A stretch of 64,000 nt of DNA from Vanilla planifolia (Eukaryota; Streptophyta; Magnoliopsida; Asparagales; Orchidaceae), in assembly GCA_023846275.1 (NCBI GenBank), contig CM043868.1, forward strand, positions 7,335,653-7,399,652, read 5' to 3'. Positions 10,004-21,232 of this stretch are shown piece after piece. The notes below the pieces were generated by a model. That model worked only from the letters and a program-made list of their open reading frames with translations, did not search any database and was not told the DNA's origin. Every line of letters begins with the position of its first letter. Within the stretch, counting starts at the first letter, position 1. A program made the translations under genes and the position numbers.

Positions 10004-11677
10004 AGTTTTATTCTTAGGAACCCAAGAAAGCTTGGGTTGAACACTAGATGGAACTTGCATGTTCTCTTTTTTAACAATCCATCTAACGTTTTGTTTTTGT
10101 ACATACATATTTCTTCTAAAAAAACAATCTTTCATAGTATGTCCAAGTTTGCAACAATAAAAGCAAACAATGTTTGATGGCCTAGGCATGCTCAAATATC
10201 TAGGTTTTTTGTAATTGAAAGCATGTGAATGATAACAAGCATTTGATACATGTATATTTCTATTATCTATAGCATGCTCAAAAGATTGTATTTTTTCTTT
10301 TAAGATTGAAATATCATGCTTCAAAGAGGTATTTTCAATAATAAGAGATGCCTTTTCATCACATATAAGTTGATTTTCTAATCTTTTCTTTTCATCTTCT
10401 TTCATGACAAAATCAAGCAATTCAATCTTTTCTTTGTAACTCCTTTTTAATTTTTTATGTGCACTCATTAAGGAAGTTAAGGCATTCATAATTTCAATAT
10501 AATTATTTTCAAGAATATCTCTTGTCCAGGAGCTTACCTCCTTTTCTTCTTCTTCTTCACTTGAAGATGTTGAAGATGCTTCATTTGCCATAAAACAAAT
10601 CATTCCTTCTTCTCCTTTACTTGAGCTTGAAATGTCTGAATCTTCGGAGGCACTCCATGTAGCTTGAAATGCTTTCTTTTTCTTCAAGCTCTTCTTCTTC
10701 TTCTTCTTTTCTTCCTCCTTCACATGCTTGTTTTTGAGTTTTGGGCATTCCGGTTTTATATGACCGGTTTGACCACACTCAAAGCAAGTTGGTGGCCTCT
10801 TCCTCTCTTTATTGTTTTTCTTCTTCCATTTCCTATTAAGAAAGTTCTTTGCCAAATTTTTTGCTAAACCATTAATATGGAAACTTACCTCATCTTCCAA
10901 ATCCGTGGAAGAAGTAGAAGTGGAGTCTGAATCATATTTAGTGGCTTTAAGGACCATAGGTTCTTCCTTCTTCCTTTCATGCTTTAACTTGCTTGTAGAA
11001 GTCTCTTCCGTTAGTCTCCTTGACATTTCTATTTCGGCAGTAAGAAGTTCCCCAAGGAGTTCATCCAATGAAAGTTTGCTAAGATTCTTAGCGGCTTTAA
11101 TAGCGGTTGCAAGTGGATCAAATTCCTTTGGAAGGATTCTCAAAATTTTCCTCACAAGGTCACCATTTGAGAATGTCCTCCCAAGGTTTGCCAATCCATT
11201 TGTAATATCATTAAATCTCAAAAACATACTCTTAATACTTTCACTAGGATTCATTCTAAAAAGTTCATAGTCATGCGTGAGGATGTTGATTTTAGTCTCT
11301 TTCACTTGTGAGGTACCCTCATAAGTTACTTCGAGTTTCTTCCATACCTCAAAAGCCGTATGCAAATTCATGATTTGTGTAAACTCACTAGGAGAAATTC
11401 CACAATGAAGGTAGTTCAATGCCCTAGCATTTAATTGAGCCAATCTCTTGTGCTCAACGTTAAGTTCACTAAAGGGCTTGACCTCATCAGTAGAAGAATC
11501 TCTAGGAAGTTCACAAGGCTTCGTCATGACTTCCCATAATTCCAAATCAATAGATTGAATGAAAATTCTAAAGCGATTTTTCCAATATAAGTAGAATTCT
11601 CCTTTGAATAATGGAGGCCGATTTGAGGAAAAACCTTCACATAAGGTTGCACTCATTTCGATCAAAGAGGAAGCCAT
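10001..11677 (-). CDS. gag: gag of unit B
   Basis: 558-residue capsid/nucleocapsid protein with the same domains as unit A: N-terminal UBN2-type gag domain, zinc knuckle C298-C311, acidic serine-rich linker, coiled coil and second knuckle C505-C518. It begins at ATG 11677, downstream of the primer site at 11776-11787. The protein is identical in all three units although their pols differ, which fits very recent duplication. It ends at TAG 10001-10003, in phase with pol. Confidence 0.93.
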   Translation of the reverse strand: MASSLIEMSATLCEGFSSNRPPLFKGEFYLYWKNRFRIFIQSIDLELWEVMTKPCELPRDSSTDEVKPFSELNVEHKRLAQLNARALNYLHCGISPSEFTQIMNLHTAFEVWKKLEVTYEGTSQVKETKINILTHDYELFRMNPSESIKSMFLRFNDITNGLANLGRTFSNGDLVRKILRILPKEFDPLATAIKAAKNLSKLSLDELLGELLTAEIEMSRRLTEETSTSKLKHERKKEEPMVLKATKYDSDSTSTSSTDLEDEVSFHINGLAKNLAKNFLNRKWKKKNNKERKRPPTCFECGQTGHIKPECPKLKNKHVKEEEKKKKKKSLKKKKAFQATWSASEDSDISSSSKGEEGMICFMANEASSTSSSEEEEEKEVSSWTRDILENNYIEIMNALTSLMSAHKKLKRSYKEKIELLDFVMKEDEKKRLENQLICDEKASLIIENTSLKHDISILKEKIQSFEHAIDNRNIHVSNACYHSHAFNYKKPRYLSMPRPSNIVCFYCCKLGHTMKDCFFRRNMYVQKQNVRWIVKKENMQVPSSVQPKLSWVPKNKT

Positions 11678-11775
11678 ACTAAATCACAAACACACAAAAA
11701 AAAATTGTGAGAAAGCCTTCACTTAGCACAAGAGGATCTCCCACGTGATGTTACTCACGTAATTTGGGGTTCCTT

Positions 11776-11787
11776 GCTCTGATACCA
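11776..11787 (-). other. Primer binding site of unit B (tRNA-iMet)
   Basis: TGGTATCAGAGC on the minus strand, two bases inside LTR 2. Confidence 0.95.
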
Positions 11788-11789
11788 AT

Positions 11790-13728
11790 TGAAGTGATTC
11801 GTGCTAAAGAAATCCCACAAGAGGGGGGGGGGTGAATTGTGTATTTAAATTCTTATAATTTCCGAAATTAAATTTAAAAGACTTTAAGCAAAAGTAAAGA
11901 ACATTGAACACACAAATTTTCAAGTGGTTCGACTCAAAACCGAGTCTACGTCCACCCCCAACCGGTGTTGGGAAAAATCCACTAAATTCTCCGATTACAA
12001 GTGAGGTTTTTCTTACGGTTCACCTCGAACCTACTTGGGATTTTTATTATGGCTAATCCCAAACCTACTTGAGTTTTTACCGGGCTCAACTCAAACCCGG
12101 GGCTTTAGCACAAACGCCGGGACGCCCTTGCCCCAAAACAAAAATACGAAAAATTGGCAAATGACTTAAGAAAAATTGGAGAAAAGAGGAGGCACACACA
12201 ATCGTCGAATTAGAGGGATAGAGATTTAGAAATGATTGAAAAACCTCTAATTCCACTAGCTTTCTTGCCGCTTTGCTTCTAGAGCTCGAATGCGCCGATT
12301 TTGCTCGGATGCTTGTGTTTGAGATCTGAAAATCTTTTTAAACAATTTAGCAAAGGTTAAAACTAAAAAATACATAATTTTTCTATATTTATAGAGCTCA
12401 GATTTGAGCTCTAAAAACACCCCCAACGGCTCCAAAAATTAATTAGCCGTTTGGGCAACGGACGGAAAGCAGCCACCGTCCGATCCGGGCCCAAAAACGA
12501 ACGGCGCAGATTGTTTACGCATTTTACCGTTCGGGCTTAATCCAGAGCGTTGGATCCGGGCGGACTTGATCTGAGCCATTAGATCCCGCGCGCTGAACGA
12601 ACGGCGTTGATTGACCTCGCGAAACAGCCGTTCGAATTTACTCTCGCCCGTTGGATCTGGGCGGGCTTGATCTGCGCCATTGGATTGCGCGCTGAACGAA
12701 CGGCGCTGATTAGCCTCGCGAAACAGCCGTTAGAATTTACTCTCGCCCGTTGGATCTAGGCGGGCTTGATCTGCGCCTTTGGATCCGGCCGAAGTTATAA
12801 GGTGGGATTTTTTAGTCCCACACTGCAGAAGCGAATTCAGCGCACCTCTTTATAACGAATTTTCGCCGTTTAACGTTCGAGCCACTTTGGGGCCGGCTCC
12901 CCCCTTCCTTGACCGGGATTTCATCACCTGGTTCGGGTTGACTTAGCCAAGCATTTGTTCATTGACTGTTGACCGCGCTGCAGTTTGACCTAGCCGAGTT
13001 CCTTTGGGCGGTCTTGGCTTAGCCAGGCACTGTTCATTTGACTGTTGACCAGCTCTAGCCGAGCTCCTCTCGGCGTGCTTTGGGTCCAGGCTAGGTTTAG
13101 CCTTTTCGGGTCAACCAAATTTTTATTTTTTAAATTAAATTTTTAATTTCTAAAAGACCTGGACGGGCTGTTTTGGCGCCGGGTCGACCCGCCCATTGCT
13201 ACAGTACATTTTCCCGAGACTTCGGTTGTTTTAGGGTATTTTTGACGAATTTTTTAGCCAAAAATTTGACTATAAGTGTATAAAAATAATTTTGTATTCT
13301 TATAGTATTATAAGTTAATTAAGTGGCTATGAAAAGAAATTCGTAGAAAACGATTCCAAAATAATATTAAAAAATCAAATACCCATGTCTATACATTTTG
13401 TCAAATATGCTTGGCCCAAAAATCAAAATTCAGTATTAAATAATTTTATAATATTTTTAAATGTTAATACTACTAGTGTGCCTCATAATCTCAAAGTTTG
13501 GACATATCAAATTCAAGAAAAATAAAAAGAAATTCAATTATAAAAAATCTTGCGCATGTCTCAAAATTCCTTGAAGTATGCCATGACCTCAAGGCCCTTA
13601 GAGACCATTATTTTAGACATCTAAAATACATGGCTTGATTTAATTAATTATTAACAATTTTACTTAAAATCAAGCCCAAATAAAATATACACATTTATGC
13701 TTAACTCATCAAACACAAGGGTGTAACA
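11790..13728 (-). repeat. LTR 2, shared by units B (5' LTR) and C (3' LTR)
   Basis: A 1939 bp LTR with the same termini, TATA box (12386-12393), inverted repeat, ~100 bp tandem repeats (12499-12789) and 76 bp repeat as LTR 1. Its only private change that I found is G to A at 13703. It keeps the 2 bp (13158-13159) that LTR 1 has lost. Confidence 0.95.
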
Positions 13729-13741
13729 ATCTCCCCCTTTT
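13729..13741 (-). other. Polypurine tract of unit C
   Basis: AAAAGGGGGAGAT on the minus strand, directly before the LTR 2 start. Confidence 0.85.
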
Positions 13742-13770
13742 GATGATGGCAAGACATAAATGTAAAAGAA

Positions 13771-13878
13771 TAAGTGTATTAAAATACAATTCATAAGGAT
13801 AAAAATGTGCTCCCCCTATCTTGATAAGTGTATTAAAATACAATTCATAGGGATAAAAATGTGCTCCCCCTATCTTGA
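13771..13878 (-). repeat. 54 bp tandem duplication with extra polypurine tracts (unit C)
   Basis: The same two-unit repeat as in unit B, between pol and LTR 2. Confidence 0.85.
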
Positions 13879-13936
13879 TGCTCCCCCTCACTTCTAACTA
13901 TTCTCCCCCTTTGACACCATCAAAAGGAAATACACC

Positions 13937-16900
13937 CTAAACAATGTGTAATATTCCTAATTGTGCCCTCAATATTTGAAATTGCTCCGAAGGTAAGGGT
14001 TTGGTAAAAATATCAGCCAATTCAAGTTTAGTGGAGACATATTCCAATTCTACTAATCCTTTGGCTACTTGGTCTCTAATAAAATGATATCTAACATCTA
14101 TGTGCTTAGTCCTAGAGTGATGAACTTGATTTTTAGCTAAGGCTAATGCACTTGTGTTATCAATTCTAATAGGTATATGTGTGACTTCTAAACCATAGTC
14201 TTGCAGTTGTTGTCTTAACCATAGTACTTGAGCAACACAACTACCAGCTGCAACATATTCCGCTTCGGTTGTTGATAGGGCTATACAATTTTGTTTTTTA
14301 CTTGACCATGAAACAAGACAGTGTCCTAAAAATTGGCATGTTCCTGATGTGCTCTTTCTATCCACTCTAGATCCCCCAAAATCTGAGTCTGTATAGCTAA
14401 CTAGCTCACAAGAGAGTTCATTTCTAGGATACCATAATCCTAGTGTCATGGTTCCCTTCAAATATTTGAAAATCGCTTTAACACCTTTCAAATGACTTTC
14501 CTTTGGATTTGCTTGGAACCTAGCACATAATCCAACACTAAATAAAATGTCAGGTCTACTCACTGTAAGGTATAATAAAGATCCTATAAGTCCTCTATAG
14601 AATTTTTGATCTATTGCTTTCCCTTGTTCATCTAGATCTAAGTGAATGGATTGATTCATGGGAATTTTTCTAGTTTTCATATTCTCATATCCATATTTTT
14701 TAAATAATTCTTTTACGTATTTTGTTTGAGAAATGAATATACCATATTTTAGTTGTTTTATTTGTAACCCTAAGAAGAAATTTAGTTCACCCATCATGCT
14801 CATTTCAAATTCCTTAGTCATGAGATCTCCAAATTCTTTACACATTTCTTCTTTTGTACTACCAAAAATAATATCATCAACATAAATTTGAACAATTAAT
14901 AAATCATCTCCTAATGACTTTAGAAATAATGTAGTATCCGATTTACCTTTTCTAAAGCCACTATCTACTAGATAGTTACTCAACCTATGATACCATGCAC
15001 GTGGAGCTTGCTTAAGGCCGTAAAGAGCTTTCTTAAGCTTATAAACATAATCACCTTGTGCATGATTCTCAAAACCTGGGGGTTGTTCTACAAACACATC
15101 TTCTTCTATTATTCCATTCAAGAAAGCACTTTTTACATCCATTTGAAACAACCTAAAATTCTTATAACATGAATATGCTAGAAGTAATCTAATTGCTTCT
15201 AACCTAGCTACGGGTGCAAATGAATCCTCAAAATCAATACCTTCTATTTGACTATATCCCTTAGCAACAAGTCTAGCCTTATTTCTAATTATTACACCAT
15301 TTTCATCTAATTTATTTTTATAGACCCATCTAGTACCAATTACTTGTTGATCACTAGGTCTTGATACTAATTCCCAAACTTGATTTCTTTCAAATTGGTC
15401 TAACTCTTCATTCATGGCTTGAACCCAATAATCATCTGCAAGGGCTTCTTCTATAGAATTGGGTTCAAAAAATGATACAAAGGCGCTATGATCTATATCT
15501 CTAATTGAAGCTCTAGTCTTCACTCCTTGATTCACATCTCCTATAATCAAATCCTTTGGATGTGAGGTTGCAAATTTCCATCCTTTAGATAGATTATTTT
15601 CCTTTTCATTTTCCTTTTCCATTTCTAGATTTTCTATTTTTTCTTCATTTAAATCTAGATTTTTTACTAATTCTATTTCATCTTCTAAATGCTTTTCACT
15701 AACTAGTTGAATTGTCTCATCAAACACAACATGCATTGTTTCCTCTATTTTGTGTGATTCTTGATTGAAAACTCTATATGCTTTCCTAATTGATGAGTAC
15801 CCTAAAAAGATTCCAACACTTGCCTTTTCATCAAACTTTTCTAAATTTAATCTCTCATTTTTAAGAATAGTACACTTACAACCAAACACATGAAAATAAC
15901 TTAGATTTGGTTTCTTCTTCCTTAGCAATTCAAAAGGAGTTTTCTTCAACTTTGGTCTCAAATTAACCCTATTTATAATGTAACATGCCGTGCTAATAGC
16001 TTCGGCCCAAAAATATTTGGGTGAATTGTATTCGGCTAACATTGTTCTACCCATCTCAACTAGTGTTCTATTCTTTCTTTCTACAATACCATTTTGTTGT
16101 GGTGTATATGGGCATGTGAATTGATGTTTGATTCCTTTCTCTTTACAAAACTCACTAAAATATTCATTCTTAAATTCACTCCCATTATCACTTTGTATAC
16201 AAATTAATTTTAAACTATGTTGTCTTTCTAACTCTCTAATCAAATCTTCAAAGTTCTCAAAAGCTTCATTCTTATGTCTAAGGAAAAATACCCAAGTATA
16301 TCTAGAAAAATCATCAACTATAACAAATCCGTATTGTTTTCCTCCTAAACTTAAAGGTTGTATTGGACCAAAAAGATCTAAGTAAATCTTTTCTAAAGGT
16401 CTACTAGTTGTTAATTCATTTTGAGATTTGAAAGAGGATTTAACTTGTTTTCCCTTTTGGCAAGATTCACAAAACTCCCAATTTGACTTACTTGGTTTTG
16501 GAAGGCCTCTAACTATATCTAATTTTGAAATCTTTTTTAAGGTGGAGTATCCTACATGACCTAATCTTCTATGCCATAATGAATTCTCATTAGATTGGGT
16601 CACTAGACATTCCAAACCACTAGCTTCTAATTGTTCAAAACTAACTACATATGTATCACATTTTCTTTTGCCTATTAGTTCAACATTATTTTTCATAATT
16701 TTGCAAGCTTTTGTATTAAAAACAACATCAAATCCATTATCACAAAGTTGACTAATACTAATTAAATTAAATTCTAAGCCTTCTACTAAAAATACATTTG
16801 AAAGGGTAAAGTTTGTCATACCTACATCTCCAATTCCAATGATTCTTTTCTTTGTGTTGTCTCCTAGGGTCACCTTCCTATTTGGGCCCGATCTCAAAGA

Positions 16901-17008
16901 TTTGAATTTACTTTTGTCTCCAATCATGTGTCTTGAACATCCACTATCCAATACCCAAGATGTGGATTTTGATTTTCTTCTTGGTTTTAACTGTATAAGG
17001 TGTAAAAT
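13937..17008 (-). CDS. pol: pol polyprotein of unit C (protease-integrase-RT-RNase H)
   Basis: A complete open copia pol frame with the same catalytic residues as unit B (protease DSG, integrase D192/D255/E291, RT YVDD 692-693, RNase H D855/E896/D931). It differs from unit B at four bases: 14336 (silent), 14398 (Gly852 to Ser beside the first RNase H aspartate), 15018 (Gly645 instead of Asp in the [10 protein letters not shown] motif) and 15468 (Ser495 to Phe in the linker before RT). It therefore keeps the conserved RT glycine that units A and B have lost. The frame opens after the TAG at 17009-17011. Confidence 0.95.
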   Translation of the reverse strand: MLHLIQLKPRRKSKSTSWVLDSGCSRHMIGDKSKFKSLRSGPNRKVTLGDNTKKRIIGIGDVGMTNFTLSNVFLVEGLEFNLISISQLCDNGFDVVFNTKACKIMKNNVELIGKRKCDTYVVSFEQLEASGLECLVTQSNENSLWHRRLGHVGYSTLKKISKLDIVRGLPKPSKSNWEFCESCQKGKQVKSSFKSQNELTTSRPLEKIYLDLFGPIQPLSLGGKQYGFVIVDDFSRYTWVFFLRHKNEAFENFEDLIRELERQHSLKLICIQSDNGSEFKNEYFSEFCKEKGIKHQFTCPYTPQQNGIVERKNRTLVEMGRTMLAEYNSPKYFWAEAISTACYIINRVNLRPKLKKTPFELLRKKKPNLSYFHVFGCKCTILKNERLNLEKFDEKASVGIFLGYSSIRKAYRVFNQESHKIEETMHVVFDETIQLVSEKHLEDEIELVKNLDLNEEKIENLEMEKENEKENNLSKGWKFATSHPKDLIIGDVNQGVKTRASIRDIDHSAFVSFFEPNSIEEALADDYWVQAMNEELDQFERNQVWELVSRPSDQQVIGTRWVYKNKLDENGVIIRNKARLVAKGYSQIEGIDFEDSFAPVARLEAIRLLLAYSCYKNFRLFQMDVKSAFLNGIIEEDVFVEQPPGFENHAQGDYVYKLKKALYGLKQAPRAWYHRLSNYLVDSGFRKGKSDTTLFLKSLGDDLLIVQIYVDDIIFGSTKEEMCKEFGDLMTKEFEMSMMGELNFFLGLQIKQLKYGIFISQTKYVKELFKKYGYENMKTRKIPMNQSIHLDLDEQGKAIDQKFYRGLIGSLLYLTVSRPDILFSVGLCARFQANPKESHLKGVKAIFKYLKGTMTLGLWYPRNELSCELVSYTDSDFGGSRVDRKSTSGTCQFLGHCLVSWSSKKQNCIALSTTEAEYVAAGSCVAQVLWLRQQLQDYGLEVTHIPIRIDNTSALALAKNQVHHSRTKHIDVRYHFIRDQVAKGLVELEYVSTKLELADIFTKPLPSEQFQILRAQLGILHIV

Positions 17009-17113
17009 CTAAATTAGAAACATTCCACTAATTAAAATCATCAATTTAAGGTTTTTGAATATCCTAAACCTATCCTAAAATGTCTCCAAATATTTTGGAG
17101 ACCTTTTCTTCTA
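17009..17113 (-). other. gag-pol junction of unit C with three in-frame TAG codons
   Basis: TAG codons at 17111-17113, 17075-17077 and 17009-17011, in the same positions as in units A and B. Confidence 0.9.
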
Positions 17114-18787
17114 AGTTTTATTCTTAGGAACCCAAGAAAGCTTGGGTTGAACACTAGATGGAACTTGCATGTTCTCTTTTTTAACAATCCATCTAACGTT
17201 TTGTTTTTGTACATACATATTTCTTCTAAAAAAACAATCTTTCATAGTATGTCCAAGTTTGCAACAATAAAAGCAAACAATGTTTGATGGCCTAGGCATG
17301 CTCAAATATCTAGGTTTTTTGTAATTGAAAGCATGTGAATGATAACAAGCATTTGATACATGTATATTTCTATTATCTATAGCATGCTCAAAAGATTGTA
17401 TTTTTTCTTTTAAGATTGAAATATCATGCTTCAAAGAGGTATTTTCAATAATAAGAGATGCCTTTTCATCACATATAAGTTGATTTTCTAATCTTTTCTT
17501 TTCATCTTCTTTCATGACAAAATCAAGCAATTCAATCTTTTCTTTGTAACTCCTTTTTAATTTTTTATGTGCACTCATTAAGGAAGTTAAGGCATTCATA
17601 ATTTCAATATAATTATTTTCAAGAATATCTCTTGTCCAGGAGCTTACCTCCTTTTCTTCTTCTTCTTCACTTGAAGATGTTGAAGATGCTTCATTTGCCA
17701 TAAAACAAATCATTCCTTCTTCTCCTTTACTTGAGCTTGAAATGTCTGAATCTTCGGAGGCACTCCATGTAGCTTGAAATGCTTTCTTTTTCTTCAAGCT
17801 CTTCTTCTTCTTCTTCTTTTCTTCCTCCTTCACATGCTTGTTTTTGAGTTTTGGGCATTCCGGTTTTATATGACCGGTTTGACCACACTCAAAGCAAGTT
17901 GGTGGCCTCTTCCTCTCTTTATTGTTTTTCTTCTTCCATTTCCTATTAAGAAAGTTCTTTGCCAAATTTTTTGCTAAACCATTAATATGGAAACTTACCT
18001 CATCTTCCAAATCCGTGGAAGAAGTAGAAGTGGAGTCTGAATCATATTTAGTGGCTTTAAGGACCATAGGTTCTTCCTTCTTCCTTTCATGCTTTAACTT
18101 GCTTGTAGAAGTCTCTTCCGTTAGTCTCCTTGACATTTCTATTTCGGCAGTAAGAAGTTCCCCAAGGAGTTCATCCAATGAAAGTTTGCTAAGATTCTTA
18201 GCGGCTTTAATAGCGGTTGCAAGTGGATCAAATTCCTTTGGAAGGATTCTCAAAATTTTCCTCACAAGGTCACCATTTGAGAATGTCCTCCCAAGGTTTG
18301 CCAATCCATTTGTAATATCATTAAATCTCAAAAACATACTCTTAATACTTTCACTAGGATTCATTCTAAAAAGTTCATAGTCATGCGTGAGGATGTTGAT
18401 TTTAGTCTCTTTCACTTGTGAGGTACCCTCATAAGTTACTTCGAGTTTCTTCCATACCTCAAAAGCCGTATGCAAATTCATGATTTGTGTAAACTCACTA
18501 GGAGAAATTCCACAATGAAGGTAGTTCAATGCCCTAGCATTTAATTGAGCCAATCTCTTGTGCTCAACGTTAAGTTCACTAAAGGGCTTGACCTCATCAG
18601 TAGAAGAATCTCTAGGAAGTTCACAAGGCTTCGTCATGACTTCCCATAATTCCAAATCAATAGATTGAATGAAAATTCTAAAGCGATTTTTCCAATATAA
18701 GTAGAATTCTCCTTTGAATAATGGAGGCCGATTTGAGGAAAAACCTTCACATAAGGTTGCACTCATTTCGATCAAAGAGGAAGCCAT
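17111..18787 (-). CDS. gag: gag of unit C
   Basis: 558-residue gag, identical in protein sequence to the other two units, with two CX2CX4HX4C knuckles flanking an acidic and coiled-coil region. It is preceded by a short leader and the primer site at 18886-18897. As the unit next to the outermost 5' LTR, it would be transcribed from LTR 3 without passing through another unit. Confidence 0.93.
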   Translation of the reverse strand: MASSLIEMSATLCEGFSSNRPPLFKGEFYLYWKNRFRIFIQSIDLELWEVMTKPCELPRDSSTDEVKPFSELNVEHKRLAQLNARALNYLHCGISPSEFTQIMNLHTAFEVWKKLEVTYEGTSQVKETKINILTHDYELFRMNPSESIKSMFLRFNDITNGLANLGRTFSNGDLVRKILRILPKEFDPLATAIKAAKNLSKLSLDELLGELLTAEIEMSRRLTEETSTSKLKHERKKEEPMVLKATKYDSDSTSTSSTDLEDEVSFHINGLAKNLAKNFLNRKWKKKNNKERKRPPTCFECGQTGHIKPECPKLKNKHVKEEEKKKKKKSLKKKKAFQATWSASEDSDISSSSKGEEGMICFMANEASSTSSSEEEEEKEVSSWTRDILENNYIEIMNALTSLMSAHKKLKRSYKEKIELLDFVMKEDEKKRLENQLICDEKASLIIENTSLKHDISILKEKIQSFEHAIDNRNIHVSNACYHSHAFNYKKPRYLSMPRPSNIVCFYCCKLGHTMKDCFFRRNMYVQKQNVRWIVKKENMQVPSSVQPKLSWVPKNKT

Positions 18788-18885
18788 ACTAAATCACAAA
18801 CACACAAAAAAAAATTGTGAGAAAGCCTTCACTTAGCACAAGAGGATCTCCCACGTGATGTTACTCACGTAATTTGGGGTTCCTT

Positions 18886-18897
18886 GCTCTGATACCA
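18886..18897 (-). other. Primer binding site of unit C (tRNA-iMet)
   Basis: TGGTATCAGAGC on the minus strand, two bases inside LTR 3. Confidence 0.95.
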
Positions 18898-18899
18898 AT

Positions 18900-20838
18900 T
18901 GAAGTGATTCGTGCTAAAGAAATCCCACAAGAGGGGGGGGGGTGAATTGTGTATTTAAATTCTTATAATTTCCGAAATTAAATTTAAAAGACTTTAAGCA
19001 AAAGTAAAGAACATTGAACACACAAATTTTCAAGTGGTTCGACTCAAAACCGAGTCTACGTCCACCCCCAACCGGTGTTGGGAAAAATCCACTAAATTCT
19101 CCGATTACAAGTGAGGTTTTTCTTACGGTTCACCTCGAACCTACTTGGGATTTTTATTATGGCTAATCCCAAACCTACTTGAGTTTTTACCGGGCTCAAC
19201 TCAAACCCGGGGCTTTAGCACAAACGCCGGGACGCCCTTGCCCCAAAACAAAAATACGAAAAATTGGCAAATGACTTAAGAAAAATTGGAGAAAAGAGGA
19301 GGCACACACAATCGTCGAATTAGAGGGATAGAGATTTAGAAATGATTGAAAAACCTCTAATTCCACTAGCTTTCTTGCCGCTTTGCTTCTAGAGCTCGAA
19401 TGCGCCGATTTTGCTCGGATGCTTGTGTTTGAGATCTGAAAATCTTTTTAAACAATTTAGCAAAGGTTAAAACTAAAAAATACATAATTTTTCTATATTT
19501 ATAGAGCTCAGATTTGAGCTCTAAAAACACCCCCAACGGCTCCAAAAATTAATTAGCCGTTTGGGCAACGGACGGAAAGCAGCCACCGTCCGATCCGGGC
19601 CCAAAAACGAACGGCGCAGATTGTTTACGCATTTTACCGTTCGGGCTTAATCCAGAGCGTTGGATCCGGGCGGACTTGATCTGAGCCATTAGATCCCGCG
19701 CGCTGAACGAACGGCGTTGATTGACCTCACGAAACAGCCGTTCGAATTTACTCTCGCCCGTTGGATCTGGGCGGGCTTGATCTGCGCCATTGGATTGCGC
19801 GCTGAACGAACGACGCTGATTAGCCTCGCGAAACAGCCGTTAGAATTTACTCTCGCCCGTTGGATCTAGGCGGGCTTGATCTGCGCCTTTGGATCCGGCC
19901 GAAGTTATAAGGTGGGATTTTTTAGTCCCACACTGCAGAAGCAAATTCAGCGCACCTCTTTATAACGAATTTTCGCCGTTTAACGTTCGAGCCACTTTGG
20001 GGCCGGCTCCCCCCTTCCTTGACCGGGATTTCATCACCTGGTTCGGGTTGACTTAGCCAAGCATTTGTTCATTGACTGTTGACCGCGCTGCAGTTTGACC
20101 TAGCCGAGTTCCTTTGGGCGGTCTTGGCTTAGCCAGGCACTGTTCATTTGACTGTTGACCAGCTCTAGCCGAGCTCCTCTCGGCGTGCTTTGGGTCCAGG
20201 CTAGGTTTAGCCTTTTCGGGTCAACCAAATTTTTATTTTTTAAATTAAATTTTTAATTTCTAAAAGACCTGGACGGGCTGTTTTGGCGCCGGGTCGACCC
20301 GCCCATTGCTACAGTACATTTTCCCGAGACTTCGGTTGTTTTAGGGTATTTTTGACGAATTTTTTAGCCAAAAATTTGACTATAAGTGTATAAAAATAAT
20401 TTTGTATTCTTATAGTATTATAAGTTAATTAAGTGGCTATGAAAAGAAATTCGTAGAAAACGATTCCAAAATAATATTAAAAAATCAAATACCCATGTCT
20501 ATACATTTTGTCAAATATGCTTGGCCCAAAAATCAAAATTCAGTATTAAATAATTTTATAATATTTTTAAATGTTAATACTACTAGTGTGCCTCATAATC
20601 TCAAAGTTTGGACATATCAAATTCAAGAAAAATAAAAAGAAATTCAATTATAAAAAATCTTGCGCATGTCTCAAAATTCCTTGAAGTATGCCATGACCTC
20701 AAGGCCCTTAGAGACCATTATTTTAGACATCTAAAATACATGGCTTGATTTAATTAATTATTAACAATTTTACTTAAAATCAAGCCCAAATAAAATATAC
20801 ACATTTATGCTTGACTCATCAAACACAAGGGTGTAACA
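18900..20838 (-). repeat. LTR 3, outermost 5' LTR of the array
   Basis: A 1939 bp LTR with TATA box at 19496-19503. It carries three private G to A changes (19729, 19813, 19943), all at CpG or CCG sites when read on the minus strand, as expected from deamination of methylated cytosine. The element ends at 20838, where sequence unrelated to the internal region begins. Confidence 0.95.
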
Positions 20839-21232
20839 AGGGCTATTATAACTTTTTCCTATTCCAAAATAGAAATAAGAGAATGGTTAGCAAAAGTTGA
20901 CTCAATTTTTTTTTTACTATAAAACAACATATTCAACAAAAAGGTTAGCAAAAGTTTTTAATTAAGTTGCATGGATTGTGTCAAATGTAATCATTTTAAA
21001 TAGAAATCTAAATTTTATATTACTTTTTATGAGGACCATTCATCAAGAATTTGATACAATTTTGAGATTTAATATAATATTTAATCTACAAACTCGTAGA
21101 TAGAAAAAATAATTAAAATTTAAAAGATTTATTAATACTATGTGTATTAGATTTTATTAAAGATTGAGAAAATTATTTATCATTAATTGAGTTTGTATAT
21201 AATAATAGTTGCCAGTTCATATCTGTATTATA
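20839..21232. other. AT-rich flank of the array, nothing recognised
   Basis: No gene or repeat boundary is visible. A short direct repeat (ggttagcaaaagtt) occurs twice between 20884 and 20955. Confidence 0.5.

Larger units (their letters stand above)
1..20838 (-). mobile_element. Tandem array of SIRE-like Ty1/copia LTR retrotransposons sharing LTRs
   Basis: Three copies of one element lie head to tail with a period of 7108-7110 bp. Three LTRs (4682-6618, 11790-13728, 18900-20838) alternate with two complete internal regions and one truncated by the window edge. The order of domains (gag, protease, integrase, RT, RNase H) is that of Ty1/copia. The tRNA-iMet primer site, a gag with two far-apart zinc knuckles and a long coiled coil, and 1.9 kb LTRs fit the SIRE/Maximus lineage; an RT tree would settle this. 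Each middle LTR serves as the 3' LTR of one unit and the 5' LTR of the next, which points to unequal recombination between LTRs rather than independent insertions. The right end stops at the LTR terminus (20838). The left end is outside the window, so the target-site duplication cannot be checked (right flank begins agggc). Confidence 0.95.

Noticed and set aside
1..20838. Array as an assembly duplication artefact
   Set aside because: Units and LTRs carry private variants (for example 5009, 13703, 14398, 15018, 19729), which argues for real separate copies, though long reads should confirm.
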